Shown here one piece after another: positions 12,695 through 25,400 of a stretch of DNA of 64,000 nt. The stretch spans positions 3,523,486-3,587,485 of the forward strand of contig NC_092350.1 of assembly GCF_963676685.1 (NCBI RefSeq), read 5' to 3'. The DNA comes from Mytilus edulis (lineage: Eukaryota > Mollusca > Bivalvia > Mytilida > Mytilidae). The notes under the pieces were generated by a model. The model worked only from the letters and a program-made list of their open reading frames with translations. It was not told where the DNA came from and did not search any database. A program made the translations under genes and the position numbers. The number at the start of each line of letters is the position of its first letter. The stretch's first letter is position 1.

Positions 12695-13195
12695 GCAAAA
12701 ATTTTAATTTTTTGGTCGTATATTGCTATCACGTTGGCGTTGTCATCGTCGTCGTCGTCCGAATACTTTTAGTTTTCGCACTCTAACTTTAGTAAAAGTG
12801 AATAGAAATCAATGAAATTTTAACACAAGGTTTATGACCACAAAAGGAAGGTTGGGATTGATTTTGGGAGTTTTAGTCCCAACATTTTAGGAATTAGGGG
12901 CCAAAAAGGACTCAAATAAGCATTTTCTTGGTTTCTGCACTATAACTTTAGTTTAAGTGAATAGAAATCTATGAAATTTTGACACAAGGTTTATGACCAC
13001 AAAAGGACGGTTGGGATTGATTTTGGGAGTTTTAGTTTTAACAGTGTAGGAATTAAGGGCCAAAAAAGGGCCCAAATAAGCATAATTCTTGGTTTTCGCA
13101 CAATAACTTTAGTATATGTAAATAGAAATCGATGAAATTTAAACCAAGGTTTATGACCACAAAAGGAAGGTTGGGATTGATTTTTAGTGGAAGAA
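12695..13195 (+). repeat. dispersed/tandem repeat R5
   Basis: Three imperfect units of about 150 bp, each with AGTGAATAGAAATC, AAGGTTTATGACCACAAAAG and GGTTGGGATTGATTTT; preceded by a GTCGTCGTCGTCC stretch. The same family is found at 15530-15990. Confidence 0.8.
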
Positions 13196-15129
13196 GACGT
13201 CAAGTCTTCTGAAGACTTAAGGGGCTGACCATTGGCATTGAGTCTCCGTATGCCGCATTCATTTCGTGTATTACAATTTCAAAACAACTTAGATTCCTGA
13301 CACCGATTTTTACACATGATTAGGCATCTGAATCATTTAATTTGTAAATTATGATTGTAAAACAATCACTATCGTAAATATGACCCTTTTATTTATGTAA
13401 ATTATTAGATTTCATCTCATCCACATGAACGTTATTTGTTTAATTGTAACAGGATGTTTTAACTGTAGATATTTGTATTACGCATGCGTGAATTTGGTAT
13501 CGGGACAACTCGCCCTGTTTACAAGTTCGCCCTTGAAGTTACGAATTTGCAATCCTGCAGACAAGAAGATTTTGTTTTTATATAAATAAAAAGGATATAT
13601 AAAGTGTTGTCTTTATTCATGGTTTTCCTTTGTCATGTGAATTAGATGCCCTTCGTAACATACATGTGAACCTCCCGTTTAGGAGAAAAAACTCCCGTGT
13701 ATGAAATTTTTCAGACGCCATATTTGATCATTTCTTACTACTGTACGGGTGTAATTGACACCTGTGTTAAATTTTACCTGAACATCAAAGAAGATGTATA
13801 ATTATATGGCTTCACTTGACAGCTTGGGTGTCAAACATACTGGTAATCAACGATGTTTACCTCCGGCTAACTGCCGTTGTGTTATCAAAACGATGTGTAT
13901 TGGGAATATTGAAATACTTTTTTGTTACTTCCCTTTGTTTTATCCTGTTTTCAGTTATTTTGCTTTTAAAAATGTAAATTGTAAAAAGACTATAAATGAT
14001 TAATATTTTAATCAAATAATCATAAAAGGATGTTGATTAAATGAATTTAAATGATTTTGGACAAATAAAAAAATTAAAATTTATAAATTATTTTAGCAAT
14101 CTAGACCTCCTTTCAAGGATTAAATTGAAGTTTATATCATAATTTTGTTTATAACTGAATGGGTCTTTAATTAATTTACGATGTTGCAAACATAGATGTG
14201 GAGCTTATTTCTTTCTTATTTGTCTATACATTTACAAATGATAAGGAGATGAAGACATGAACAAAAATATATACAGATAAGATATATAAATATAATGATT
14301 CATTTGCTAGCAGTGAACAATCATTTGTCAAAAACAAAACAAAACAAAACAAAACAAGAAACAGATTCTTCTTATTATTTTATTTTATTCAAATAGAGAG
14401 GCAATAATGGAACTATAAACATTACAATTTGATGGAAATTTGAAGAAAAAACACAATTTCTACATCATTTGGTTACATTTATGACAAAATTTATGTCGAT
14501 AAAAAAACATGATGTTTTGACCATTCAGTACTTAACCCTTTCCTCCATAATGACGCTTTTTGACGCCACTCCCTTTACTCCATAATGACGCCTTTTGACG
14601 CCTGTGTAATTTGTATCCAATATGAAAAGGAATATCATATGAATATTCTACTTAAATTTATTTAATGAAATATTTGTTTTTTGCAATGCATTTTAATACT
14701 TTAAAGCCTATTTTCAGCATTTTATTGAAAAATTCTATTTTGTGTTCATTTTTTACAGTGGGTTGTGATGATCTTCCAGTTAGGTTACCCTCATTTGGAG
14801 TGTTGTTCCCAACCTGTTAAAGGTCCATCTTTGTGCATAATTCAAAATTGGGAATTTCAACAAGCATCTAATATTCTTAATCTGGAAAATAAACCCTGGT
14901 CTGCTAGCTTCATGTATATTTTTTCTATCGATTTAATATATAACTAGAATCATGCAAACAGACTTCAGGAAAAGGCATGTAAGTTCATCATACAAATATG
15001 ACACTTTTTCTAGACAATCCAGATCTTGCAAAATACGTCGCTAAAAATTGTAACCTTTAAAATTGTTGTGCAGTAAAAACCCATATGGGAACTTTCAAAA
15101 GTTGGCAGGTATGTAACAAGTCTTACTAT
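13196..15129. other. intergenic with minor repeats
   Basis: (AAAAC)n at about 14329-14356 and a twofold TCCATAATGACGC unit at 14540-14605. Otherwise nothing recognised; the small ORFs at 13794 and 14765 have no family features. Confidence 0.5.
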
Positions 15130-15385
15130 TTTTATGCTCCATTTATGGGCAATATGTTTTCTAGTCTGTCCGTCCGTCCTGCTTCTGGTTATAAAGTTTA
15201 TGGTCGAGGAAGTTTTTGATGAAGTTGAAATCCAATCAACTTGAAACTTAGTACACATGTGTTCCTCTTGATATGATCTTCTTAATTACTGCCAAATTAA
15301 AGATTTTACCTAATTTTCATAGTCAACTGAACATAGAAAATGATTGTACGGATGGGAAATCCATGTACTTATGACCTTTTCTTGT
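15130..15385 (+). repeat. dispersed repeat R4, second copy
   Basis: Shares TTTATGCTCCATTTATGGGC-like start, GTCCGTCCGTCCTGCTTC, and CCAATCAACTTGAAACTTAG with 262-545. Confidence 0.75.
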
Positions 15386-15529
15386 TTGAAGAAAAAAAAT
15401 ACATTTTAACGATAATGGAACAAAGCAGCCTGGGTAAGTGGGGCTGCTTTTATGGTAATTCAAGTTACCTTTTATTCACCTTCTTCCACTTCAGAGCTAT
15501 CAGCTCTTTGATTGGAGTTGAGGTCACAA

Positions 15530-15990
15530 CAGTTTATGAATTAGGGGCCAAAAAGGGGCCCAAATAAGCATTATTTTTGGTTTTTGCACCATAACTTTAG
15601 TATAAGTAAATAGAAATCTATGAAATTTAAACACAAGGTTTATGACCATAAAAGGAAGGTTGGGTTTGATTTTGGGAGTTTTGGTCCCAACAGTTTAGGA
15701 ATAAGGGGCCCAAAGGGTCCAAAATTGAACTGTGTGTGATTTCATCAAAAATTGAATAATTGGGGTTCTTTGATATGCCGAATCTAACTATGTATGTAGA
15801 TTCTTAATTTTTGGTCCCGTTTTCAAATTGGTCTACATTAAGGTCCAAAGGGTCCAAAATTAATCTTATTTTGATTTTAACAAAAATTGAATCCTTGGGG
15901 TTCTTTGATATGCTGAATTTAAAAATGTACTTAGATTTTTAATTATTGGCCTAGTTTTCAAGTTGGTACAAATCAGGATTCCATTCCATC
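15530..15990 (+). repeat. dispersed repeat R5, second locus
   Basis: Units with GGGGCCCAAATAAGCAT, AAGGTTTATGACCATAAAAG and TTGGGGTTCTTTGATATGC. It ends about 590 bp before the C1q gene. Confidence 0.75.
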
Positions 15991-16239
15991 GATCTATATG
16001 TCAAATCAGGTAACTAATCAGGTTCAAACGTAGAACTGACAGTCTGTTCTGAAATTGATATGGTATTTTTAGGTCAGACTTGCTAGGACTGTTCAGATGG
16101 TTCATGTTTTTATAATCTGTGTGGTTATCAATTTTATACAAAGTGGGTTCAGAGCTTGTCTTATGATACTTTTCTATCATTGATGACTGTACATAGCGTT
16201 TTTAGACCGATAGTTTTCTAGTTGGGATTTTGGACATTT

Positions 16240-16385
16240 GTCATATCAGGGCCTTTTATAGCTGACTATGCAGTATGGGTTTTTCTCATTGTTGATGGCC
16301 TTACTGTGACCTGTAGTTGTTAATTTCAGATCATTTGATCTCACATGAAATATTGTCTCATTGGCAATCATATCATATCTTCTTT
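16240..16385 (-). repeat. dispersed repeat R1, 5' part, inverted
   Basis: In reverse complement it reads GAAGATATGATATGATTGCC onward through the GCTATAAAAGGCCC block, matching 716-850. It lies close upstream of the C1q start. Confidence 0.7.
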
Positions 16386-16575
16386 TTATATTTTGAACCA
16401 GTTACCACAGGCACTATAGTTGTTTCTTTCAAAGAAATATATATCAATAGGAAAGTTTTGCTTTCATTCAAGTTTAAAAAAGTAAATAATATAAGTAAAG
16501 CATAATGATTTAGATTGCATTTTGATTTATAGATTATAGTGGTACACATTTTACCCCAAATTTAAATATTTCAGA

Positions 16576-18154
16576 ATGAATATCCACTGGTTTTGTTCCT
16601 TCTTCCTTATATTGGCATTGACTGATGTACTTGCTGCTGATAACAAATGTTCAGAAGCAGAGTATGATCTTGTGAAATACATAAAATGGCAGATGGAGAT
16701 TTCTAAAGGTGGACGTGACAGTCCCACACCACAAGAATGTCATTGTAAAACAAAAGGTATGGTCATCTTTATGCCATGTGGATGTTTTATTCTTGTTTAA
16801 TCAGAAATAAATGTGCACCAGCTGTTGATATTTTTGAGATAAAACACCTGGTTCCAGACTAGTCAAATTGAGAAAGGAAATGGGGAATGTGTCAAAGCGA
16901 CAACAACCCGACCATAGAGCAGACAACAGCAGAAGGCCACCAATGGGTCTTCAATGTAGCAAGAAACTAGTAAATTTGTTTACATCATTTCAAATTGGTT
17001 CCAATAGACATTTATTGTGGATTCATATATTTTTGTGGGTTGACAAATAATTGCATATTCATGGATATTTGATTCGGTAGTTTTAATTGCCAATCTCTGC
17101 ATACAAAGCATATAGAAAATTTACAATTCCTTGAACATTTTATTTCATGTTAAACCTATACCAACGAAATCAACAAAAATTGGTATCCAACGAATATTAA
17201 TGAATCCGCGGTATTCAAAGTATCTGGACATTGAAAAAAACACAAATGTGGTATTTCTATACAGAAGGATCGATGTGGAAATTCTAAATCTAACTTGTTC
17301 TATAATTGAAAAAAAACTTATTTTTGAGAATTTGTTATTTTTCACCTTGACTAAAATTAATTTGGCTCGTTTATTTTGCTTAAAAATATTTACTTTTACT
17401 CTGAAAAAAATACAAAAATTTCAAAAAACTTGAACCAATCACTTTCTCCGAAAAAATTGGTTGTATATATAGCAGTTTGACAAACACTAATTTTGATCAT
17501 TGAAACTTAATATTTACTTAACAATACAATGTGATTAAAACTTTTAGCTGATTTTACAGAGTTATCTCCCTGTAGTGTTAGGTACCACCTTAAGAAGCAT
17601 ATAACTTACCCAACTGCTTACTTCATTTGGTTTCTGATGGGGAGATACCTCACTAGCAATCATACCACACTGTTATTGTTATATACATCTATTCTAATTA
17701 CAATATTATAAAAAACATTCATTTTTATTTGTATACTCTCATTGCATATTTATTTGCAGAGAGAAGAACTATAGCTTTCCAAATTATGTCTAGTACAGGT
17801 TTGAAAAACCTTCCAAAGCATGCAGTAGTAAAGTTTGACAAAGTGGTTACTAACATAGGTGGCGCTTACAGTCCTTCTACTGGTATATTTACATGCCAAG
17901 AAGATGGAGTCTACAGTTTTGCCTGGACAACTCAGACAACATCTGGAAGCCGATTCAATTCTGAATTTGTAGTTGATAGTTCCATAATATTAATAGCCTA
18001 CAACTATAATATGCCTGGAAGCAATAGCCAGTCTTCATCCCAAACAGCTGTTGTCGATCTAAAGAAAGGCAATAAAGCATGGATACGAACATATTCCAAT
18101 CACGGTTACTTTTTAAATAATGCCTGGTCATCGTTTACAGGATTTAAGATTTGA
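16576..18154 (+). CDS. secreted C1q-domain-containing protein, complete two-exon gene
   Basis: Exon 1 is 16576-16756 and exon 2 is 17760-18154 (stop TGA 18152-18154); the junction splits a Glu codon (G|AG) and both borders are GT-AG. The product is 191 residues. Residues 1 to about 20 form a signal peptide (hydrophobic core FFLILALTDVLA, likely cleavage before ADNKC). A short linker with several Cys residues follows, then a C-terminal globular C1q domain of about 130 residues: IAFQIMSSTGL, VVKFDKVVTNIGGAYSPSTG, FTCQEDGVYSFAW, and the closing WSSFTGFKI. There is no collagen stretch, as is usual for bivalve C1qDC proteins, a family expanded in mussels and thought to act in innate recognition. 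The start was chosen because it directly precedes the signal peptide. Ligand and role here are unknown. Confidence 0.92.
16757..17759 (+). other. intron of the C1q gene with repeat fragments
   Basis: An R2 fragment (16867-16975; GTGTCAAAGCGACAACAACC) and an inverted R1 tail (17625-17690). The 100-residue open frame at 17131-17433 overlaps an antisense frame and has no family features. Confidence 0.6.
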
Positions 18155-19258
18155 GAAATAATTAATCAAATACTCATATAAGTTTATGATACAAATAAAT
18201 ATGCTTACTTTATAGTATTTGTTTTGGTGACCACTGATCAATATAGTTGCTTACACCCACTGCCTTAGATCTTTAGTGGATAGTTGTCTCATTGGCAATT
18301 ATACCTCATTTTTACAACCGTCAAATAACTGAGAGGTTTAGCTAACTAGCTATAAAACCAGGTTTATATGCCTGGAATATGACAGTTGTTATCAATTCAT
18401 CAGATGCGTTTGAGCTTTTGATTTTGCCATTTGATTAGGATCATTCCATTTTTAATCTTCCTCAGAGTTCAGTATTTTTGTGATTTTACTCCATATATAT
18501 TCTTATTCATTTACAACATATACAAGAAACAAAAAGATATATAATATTTTTATTAATTTTTGGCTTAACAGTATAAATAAAACAGTGGTACAGTTTACAA
18601 CCATTTTACATTTACAATTCAATACATTGTTGGAACAAATCTGATCATGACTTCTACACTAATGTATGATCATACTGAAGATATTATGCCATACTAATGA
18701 GTATAGTTTACATTACAAATGCATATACTTTCATAGTTTGTGTAAACTGAAGGCTTGTTATAATATCTTGAAACTTGTTTCAGGGGTCTTGACAATATGT
18801 TTTTTTTTCAAACTTTTTAGGTGATTCTATGGCAATTTAAGAAAGAACATTCATACTCATCATAAAGTCATACAACTAATTCATTTTATTGCACTTTAGA
18901 TTTTTCTATCCTATTTATCTATAGTTGCCATTGTGGATATAAATCAATATATTCCATACTACACTACATTACATCTGTCAGGTGCTAATAACTACATACT
19001 TTGACAATTCTACATGATTTTTATATAAATAATAATTTTAACAAAATGAGTTACTTCCCTTAATAGAGAAATAGTTCTCTGTTTATCAAAGAGATTACGA
19101 TACTGAACGATTTAGCATATCATTTCCTCAGTAAAGTTGGGAAAAAAATGTAAAGAGAATTGTATGTTAAATAGATTGCAATGTATTTTCTTGATAGTTC
19201 CCTGGTCTTAATGTTAAAAAAGAAAAAGGATCTTCGCTGAGATAGTTTATCCAGTGAT
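18155..19258. other. intergenic between the C1q gene and the CACTA element
   Basis: Short inverted R1 tail at 18262-18318; otherwise AT-rich with nothing recognised. Confidence 0.5.
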
Positions 19259-19261
19259 ATA

Positions 19262-21396
19262 CACTACAAAAGTCAAAAAGTCTGAAAAGACCAGTTTTTG
19301 TCTGAATTTGCATGAATTTTTACTCGACATTATTAATTTGTCTGAATAATTTTTTTAAATTCTTGACATAGTATTAATTTGTCTAATAAGCTTCTTGATT
19401 TTTCTTGACAAGTGTCTTGACAGTCTGAACATTGTCTTAAAATTTCTCGACACTTTCTGTATCATCTGATAAGAGTCTGGATTAGTCTCGACCAATTTTT
19501 GACTGTCTTAAATTTGTCTCGATCTGTCTTGACATATTTTTGACATTCTTAATAATGTCTGAATATGTCTTGACATATTCTTGACGTTCTGAATAATGTC
19601 TGAATATGTCTCGACACATTCTTGACAGTCTTAAATATGTCTTGACACTATCTCAACAGTATAAATTTTGCCTGAAATATGTACAGACTTATTCTGCACT
19701 GTTTATGACATTCTATTGCTGTTATATACTCCTTTTTATTATGGCTAAACTACACTTTGAAGAATCAAGGATACATTTGGTATAGTAAGATACCTTTTTT
19801 GTGCACCAAAGTTGGAATACCCTGAATAATCCCCCATGTAGTTTAATTTTGATTTATTTTTATTAAACATTTAAATTAATTGTTTTCACTTGGAATATAA
19901 GTTAAAATGTGACCATGTGTCTCTTTTGGACCGCACAATTCATCTTTTGGGTTTGAGTGGCTAAAAAACAAGTGTGTGTGTGTGGGGGGGGGGGGGGGGG
20001 GTCGTGTAGGTCAAAGAATTTGTTCTCATCTTGATTCAAAAACCTTATTAATTTTTTAGAACAACCCAAAAACATTTTTTATTCAAATTTGAGTGTTGAA
20101 TTTTATAATTTTTTTTTATCAAAGTATATCATAGAAGAAAACAACAGCAGAAGGTCACCAACAGGTCTTCAATGTAGCGAGAAATTCCCGCACCCGGAGG
20201 CGTCCTTCAGCTGGCCCCTAAACAAATATATACTAGTTCAGTGATAATGAACGCCATACTAATTTCCAAATTGTACATACACAAGAAACTAAATTAAAAT
20301 AATAACAAAGGCCAGAGGCTCCTGACTTGGGACAGGCGCAAAAATGCGGTGGGGTTAAACATGTTTGTGTGCATGTCTGTTTGGGATCCATTTCATAGAA
20401 AATTTCTATAGAAATCATTGATAGGACCCGTTATGAATACATTTTTTTTTTTTATATTATTACTGCAGTAGATAATAATTTTCTTTTAATCTTTTGAATA
20501 GTCAACCGATAAGTTGTATGACTGCTTACAGGTAAATCAGTAAGTTCTATTTGACAGTTGCGGGTATTTTGGGTGTGGAATACCTTAATTTTATGGGAAC
20601 ATCCTGTCCATGTGTAATGCTTAATATATTAACAGATGACATTACACACATTTTTCTTCTGTTAAATGAATGCTTTGTATATCATCATAATTTGCCATTT
20701 ATATAAACCACATTTTTGTACAATAATTATTTGTCATATTAACATTCAATATTATGAATGTAGAATGAAATATGTAAACAGTATGATTGATTTTAATCAT
20801 TTAATAAATAAGATTTAGGAATCAAAATTTTAATTTTTTTAAAAACCCACATTTAAATTGTTTTATATTAACACACTCACATTTAAATTATTTTATACAT
20901 TAGATTTCATAGCCATATTTGCATTTGTAAAAATATTTAGATACCCAAATTTTCAATTATTTTTCATGCCTAACTTTCATATTTTTTGTAAGTAGTGTAA
21001 CTTAAAACAGCAGTATATTATATAAAGAGAAATAAAGATTGAAGTTATATCATGAATATTGGTCATGATTTGTAAAACTCAGAACTTTCAAGTAAATTTA
21101 AGACACAATTCCAAATGTTCAGAATATGTCAAGCCATACTGAGAAAAAATAAGAATGTCGAGAATATGTCGAGAAATTTCAAGACAGTATTTAAATGTCA
21201 AGAATTTGTCAAGAAATTTTAAGACCATATTCAGAATGTCAAGAATATGTCGAGAAAATTTCAGACAAATTTGATATAAATGAGAATTTGTCAAGAAAAA
21301 TTAAAACACAAGTCATACTTTTGGAGAATGTCGAGTAAAAATTCATGCAAATCAAGACAAAAACTGGTCTTTTCAGACTTTTTGACTTTTGTAGTG
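19262..21396. mobile_element. non-autonomous CACTA (EnSpm-type) DNA transposon
   Basis: The element starts CACTACAAAAGTCAAAAAG and ends with the reverse complement (CTTTTTGACTTTTGTAGTG), flanked on both sides by the 3-bp duplication ATA (19259-19261 and 21397-21399). The inverted ends match for about 70 bp with few changes. Inside each end lies an array of short subterminal motifs (TCTGAATATGTC, TTGACA, CTCGACA) at 19330-19690, mirrored at 21085-21330, as expected for transposase binding sites. There is no transposase ORF. A copy of dispersed repeat R2 (20139-20390) is nested inside, and a G-run follows (GT)n at about 19972-20001. Confidence 0.85.
20139..20390 (+). repeat. dispersed repeat R2 fragment nested in the CACTA element
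   Basis: It shares GTCTTCAATGTAGCGAGAA, CCTTCAGCTGGCCCCTAAA and AGAGGCTCCTGACTTGGGAC with the longer copy at 37946-38570. Unclassified. Confidence 0.75.
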
Positions 21397-21399
21397 ATA

Positions 21400-22362
21400 G
21401 CAATCTTATCAACATGTACCATATTGTTGTACGGTGATAAAAAATATATTCAAATATAAGAGCAGAGAAAAATTAAAAGCTGAAAAGACATTCAAGAATT
21501 ACAATAGACAGAACAAAAGTATCAAAAACAAATCTGAGTTTGCTCTTTTAAGCAAAGAGCCTGTTGGTCACTTAAAATAAATATTGTACATCAATATCAT
21601 GACTAACACATACCTACTAACCCTCTCAAATAGACAGGAGATTCCAACTCTGGCACTGACCCTCCCCATCAATCTATCAAAGAAACACCCATATTATCTC
21701 CCCTCTATACCAATAGTTTTGACATTACTGTCGATTCAATTATTTTACCAATTTTTGTGTAAGAAGAAACATTGTATTTTTGTTGAAATTAGTTTGGTGG
21801 TTAACAAAAGTCTGTAGAACATGTAGAAAAAGTGCATATGATTGAATTATGAATAGTTGAATAAGTGCTTCACCTGTAATGTCAACAGTCATGTAAATGG
21901 GTATGCCACTACTCATGAAACCACCATATTAAGTTCATGAAATATAATACGTTCAATGCTATGTATATTTGATAAAAATGCTGTTGATATGGAAATATCA
22001 TCTAAAGCCATGGTAATAAAAAGGGTTGTTAATTTTACATATGTCTGATGATATTTACAAATGTCTTATAAACAATTTTAACAAATATAATTTAATAAAG
22101 ATATGTAGCAGGTCCTGACACTAATCTGCTTCAGATAAGAGTTATTTAGGAGTGTGTGTGAATGGTGGGGGTGGGTCAGAATGAGAGGGTCAGTACAGGT
22201 ATTTCCCACCTAGTAGTCACATCCAGGATGTTAACAAGTTATATTGGTGAAATTGTTTAAATTCTAATGTTATAAAAAAAAAGTTCAGATATAAAGAAGA
22301 AATTTGTTTGTACAGTCATGTATAAGAAATTAAACAGTATATCCTAAATGACTAGTTATGTG
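21400..22362. other. VPS50 3' flank
   Basis: Presumed VPS50 3' UTR and intergenic DNA. No further gene recognised. Confidence 0.45.
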
Positions 22363-22476
22363 CTATCTTCTTGTCCTCTCCATATCTTCTATAACAGTTA
22401 TTAGTCTCTGTCTGGCTTTCTTGTTTAAATGGTCTACAGAGTTAATTAGAGCTATCAGCTGTTTAGGAGAATATTC
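22363..22476 (-). CDS. VPS50: VPS50 exon 26, terminal exon
   Basis: 114 bp including stop TAG (22363-22365); residues 909-945, [32 protein letters not shown] and final TRR. The ending parallels [20 protein letters not shown] of vertebrates. It is separated from exon 25 by the repeat array. Confidence 0.95.
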   Translation of the reverse strand, partial: EYSPKQLIALINSVDHLNKKARQRLITVIEDMERTRR

Positions 22477-25400
22477 CTGGAAAGAGATAAACAAAACATA
22501 TCATTATAATTAACTGCCATGGTGTTGTCAGTTTATCTTACACTTCTCATTATGTTTTTGATGTATAACTTTATAAAATTGATGATAGTATTGAAATTTT
22601 ATCACAAAAAAATCTCATAACTATCTATACATGACAGCTGCCACACGTGGAGTAGGATCTGCTTACCCTTCCAGAGCACATGAGATCACGTCCTGTTTTT
22701 GGTGGGGTTTGTGTTGTTGAGTCTGTAGTTTTCTATCTTGTTTTTGGTGTACTATTTTTTGTTTGTTTGTCTTTTTAATTTTTACTCCATAGTGTTGTCA
22801 GTTTATTTTGGACCTGTAAGTTTGAATGACCCTTTGGTATCCTTAGTCTCTTTTTTATGATGCTCTGCTGAAAAACTAGGCTTGGAAAACAAGCATCTAC
22901 AGAATAAATGTAGAATATTGTATGGAGCATGTGATCAAACAAATGTCAAACTGACTCTGAAGACAGTAAAATGATGTGATCTTAAAACAAGGAGTCATAT
23001 GGACTATTAGAACAAAAGCATACCTAAATGTTATCTTTTTACAGAATAAAAAGGGTGGGTTGGGAGAGTGAGGTACAAACCTTGTGATCTAACAACCAGG
23101 AATCAAACTGACTCTCATGAAGATAGTATGCCTTTATATAACCTTCTACAGAATAAAGGGGGGGGGGGAAGTGTAGTACAAACCTTGTGATCTAACAACC
23201 AGGAATTAAACTGACTCTCAGGAAGATAGTATGCCTTAAAGTAACCTTCTACAGAATAAAGAGGGGAGGGTGTAGTACAAACCTTGTGATCTAACAACCA
23301 GGAATCAAATTGACTTTCATGAAGATAGTATGCCTTTATATAACCTTCTACAAAATAAAGGGGGGAGGTTGTAGCACAAACCTTGTGATCTAACAACCAG
23401 GAATCAAACTGACTCTCATGAAGATAGTATGCCTTTATATAACCTTCTACAGGATAAAAAGGGGGGAGTGTAGTACGAACCTTGTGATCTAACAACCAGG
23501 AATCAAACTGACTCTCAGGAAGATAGTATACCTTAAGATAACCTTCTACAGAATAAAGGGGTAAGGGTGTAGTACAAACCTTGTGATCTAACAACCAGGA
23601 ATCAAACTGACTTTCATGAAGATAGTATGCCTTTATATAACCTTCTACAGAATAAAGGGGGGGGGGAGTGTAGTACAAACCTTGTGATCTAACAACCAGG
23701 AATCAAACTGACTCTCAGGAAGATAGTATGCCTTTATATAACCTTCTACAGAATAAAGCGGGGAGTGTAGTACAAACCTTGTGATCTAACAACCAGGAAT
23801 CAAACTGACTCTCAGGAAGATAGTATGCCTTTATATAACCTTCTACAGAATAAAGCGGGGTGTGTAGTACAAACCTTGTGATCTAACAACCAGGAATAAA
23901 ACTGACTCTCAGGAAGATAGTATGCCTTTATATAACCTTCCACAAAATAAAGGGGGGAGTGTAGTACAAACCTTGTGATCTAACAACCAGGAATCAAACT
24001 GACTCTCATGAAGATAGTATGCCTTTATATAACCTTCCACAAAATGAAGGGGGGGGGGGGGGTGTAGTACAAACCTTGTGATCTAACAACCAGGAATCAA
24101 ACTGACTCTCATGAAGATAATATGCCTTTATATAACCTTCTACAGAATAAAGGGGGAGGGGCGGTGTAGTACAAACCTTGTGATCTAACAACCAGGAACC
24201 AGGAATCAAACCGACTCTCAGGAAGATAGTATGCCTTAAGATAACCTTCTACAGAATAAAGGGGGGGGGGGGTACAAACCTTGTGATCTAATAACCAGGA
24301 ATCAACTGTCAAACTGACTCTCAGGAAGATAGTATGCCTTTATATAACCTTCTACAGAATAAAGGGGGGGGGGGGTGTAGTACAAACCTTGTGATCTAAC
24401 AACCAGGAATCACTGACTCTCAGGAAGATAGTATGCCTTTATATAACCTTCTACAGAATAAAGGGGGGGGTGTAGTACAAACCTTGTGATCTAACAACCA
24501 GGAATCAAACTGACTCTCAGGAAGATAGTATGCCTTTATATAACCTTCTACAGAATAAAGGGGGGAGTGTAGTACAAACCTTGTGATCTAACAACCAGGA
24601 ATCAAACTGACTCTCAGGAAGATAGTATGCCTTTATATAACCTTCTACAGAATAAAGGGGGGAGTGTAGTACAAACCTTGTGATCTAACAACCAGGAATC
24701 AAACTGACTCTCAGGAAGATAGTATGCCTTTATATAACCTTCTACAGAATAAAGGGGGGGGGGGTGTGTAGTACAAACCTTGTGATCTAACAACCAGGAA
24801 TCAAACTGACTCTCAGGAAGATAGTATGCCTTTATATAACCTTCTACAGAATAAAGGGGGGAGTGTAGTACAAACCTTGTGATCTAACAACCAGGAATCA
24901 AACTGACTCTCAGGAAGATAGTATGCCTTTATATAACCTTCTACAGAATAAAGGGGGTGGGTGGGGGGGAGGGGGGGGTGTTGTACAAACCTTGTGATCT
25001 AACAACCAGGAATCAAACTGACTCTCAGGAAGATAGTATGCCTTTATATAACCTTGTACAGAATAAAGGGGGGAGTGTAGTACAAACCTTGTGATCTAAC
25101 AACCAGGAATCAAACTGACTCTCAGGAAGGTAGTATGCCTTTATATAACCTTCTACAAACTCCTTCTCTGGTATTGGTCTGTAATTATAAATATAATATG
25201 GATTAACAAATGCAGAAATCTTCACTTAGCAGCAGATTTTGTTCCTTTAAAAATTTGACTTTGACCAATGTATTAAAGAACAAAAGAACAAATCATAGAA
25301 ATGAGCTATCCCCTTCCAAAGTTTGCTGTGAACAAATCATAGAAATGAGTTATCCCCTTCCAAAGTTTGCTGTGCTAAGGGGATAATTATAATTGCAAAA

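Noticed and set aside
17131-17433. 100-residue ORF in the C1q intron
   Set aside because: Lys/Phe/Ile-rich AT-driven frame, overlapped by an antisense ORF, between two exons that splice cleanly.
23115-23678. 187-residue minus-strand ORF as a repeat-protein gene
   Set aside because: It is made only of VPS50 exon-25 copies and spacers, has no start context of its own, and its frame depends on C-run lengths.
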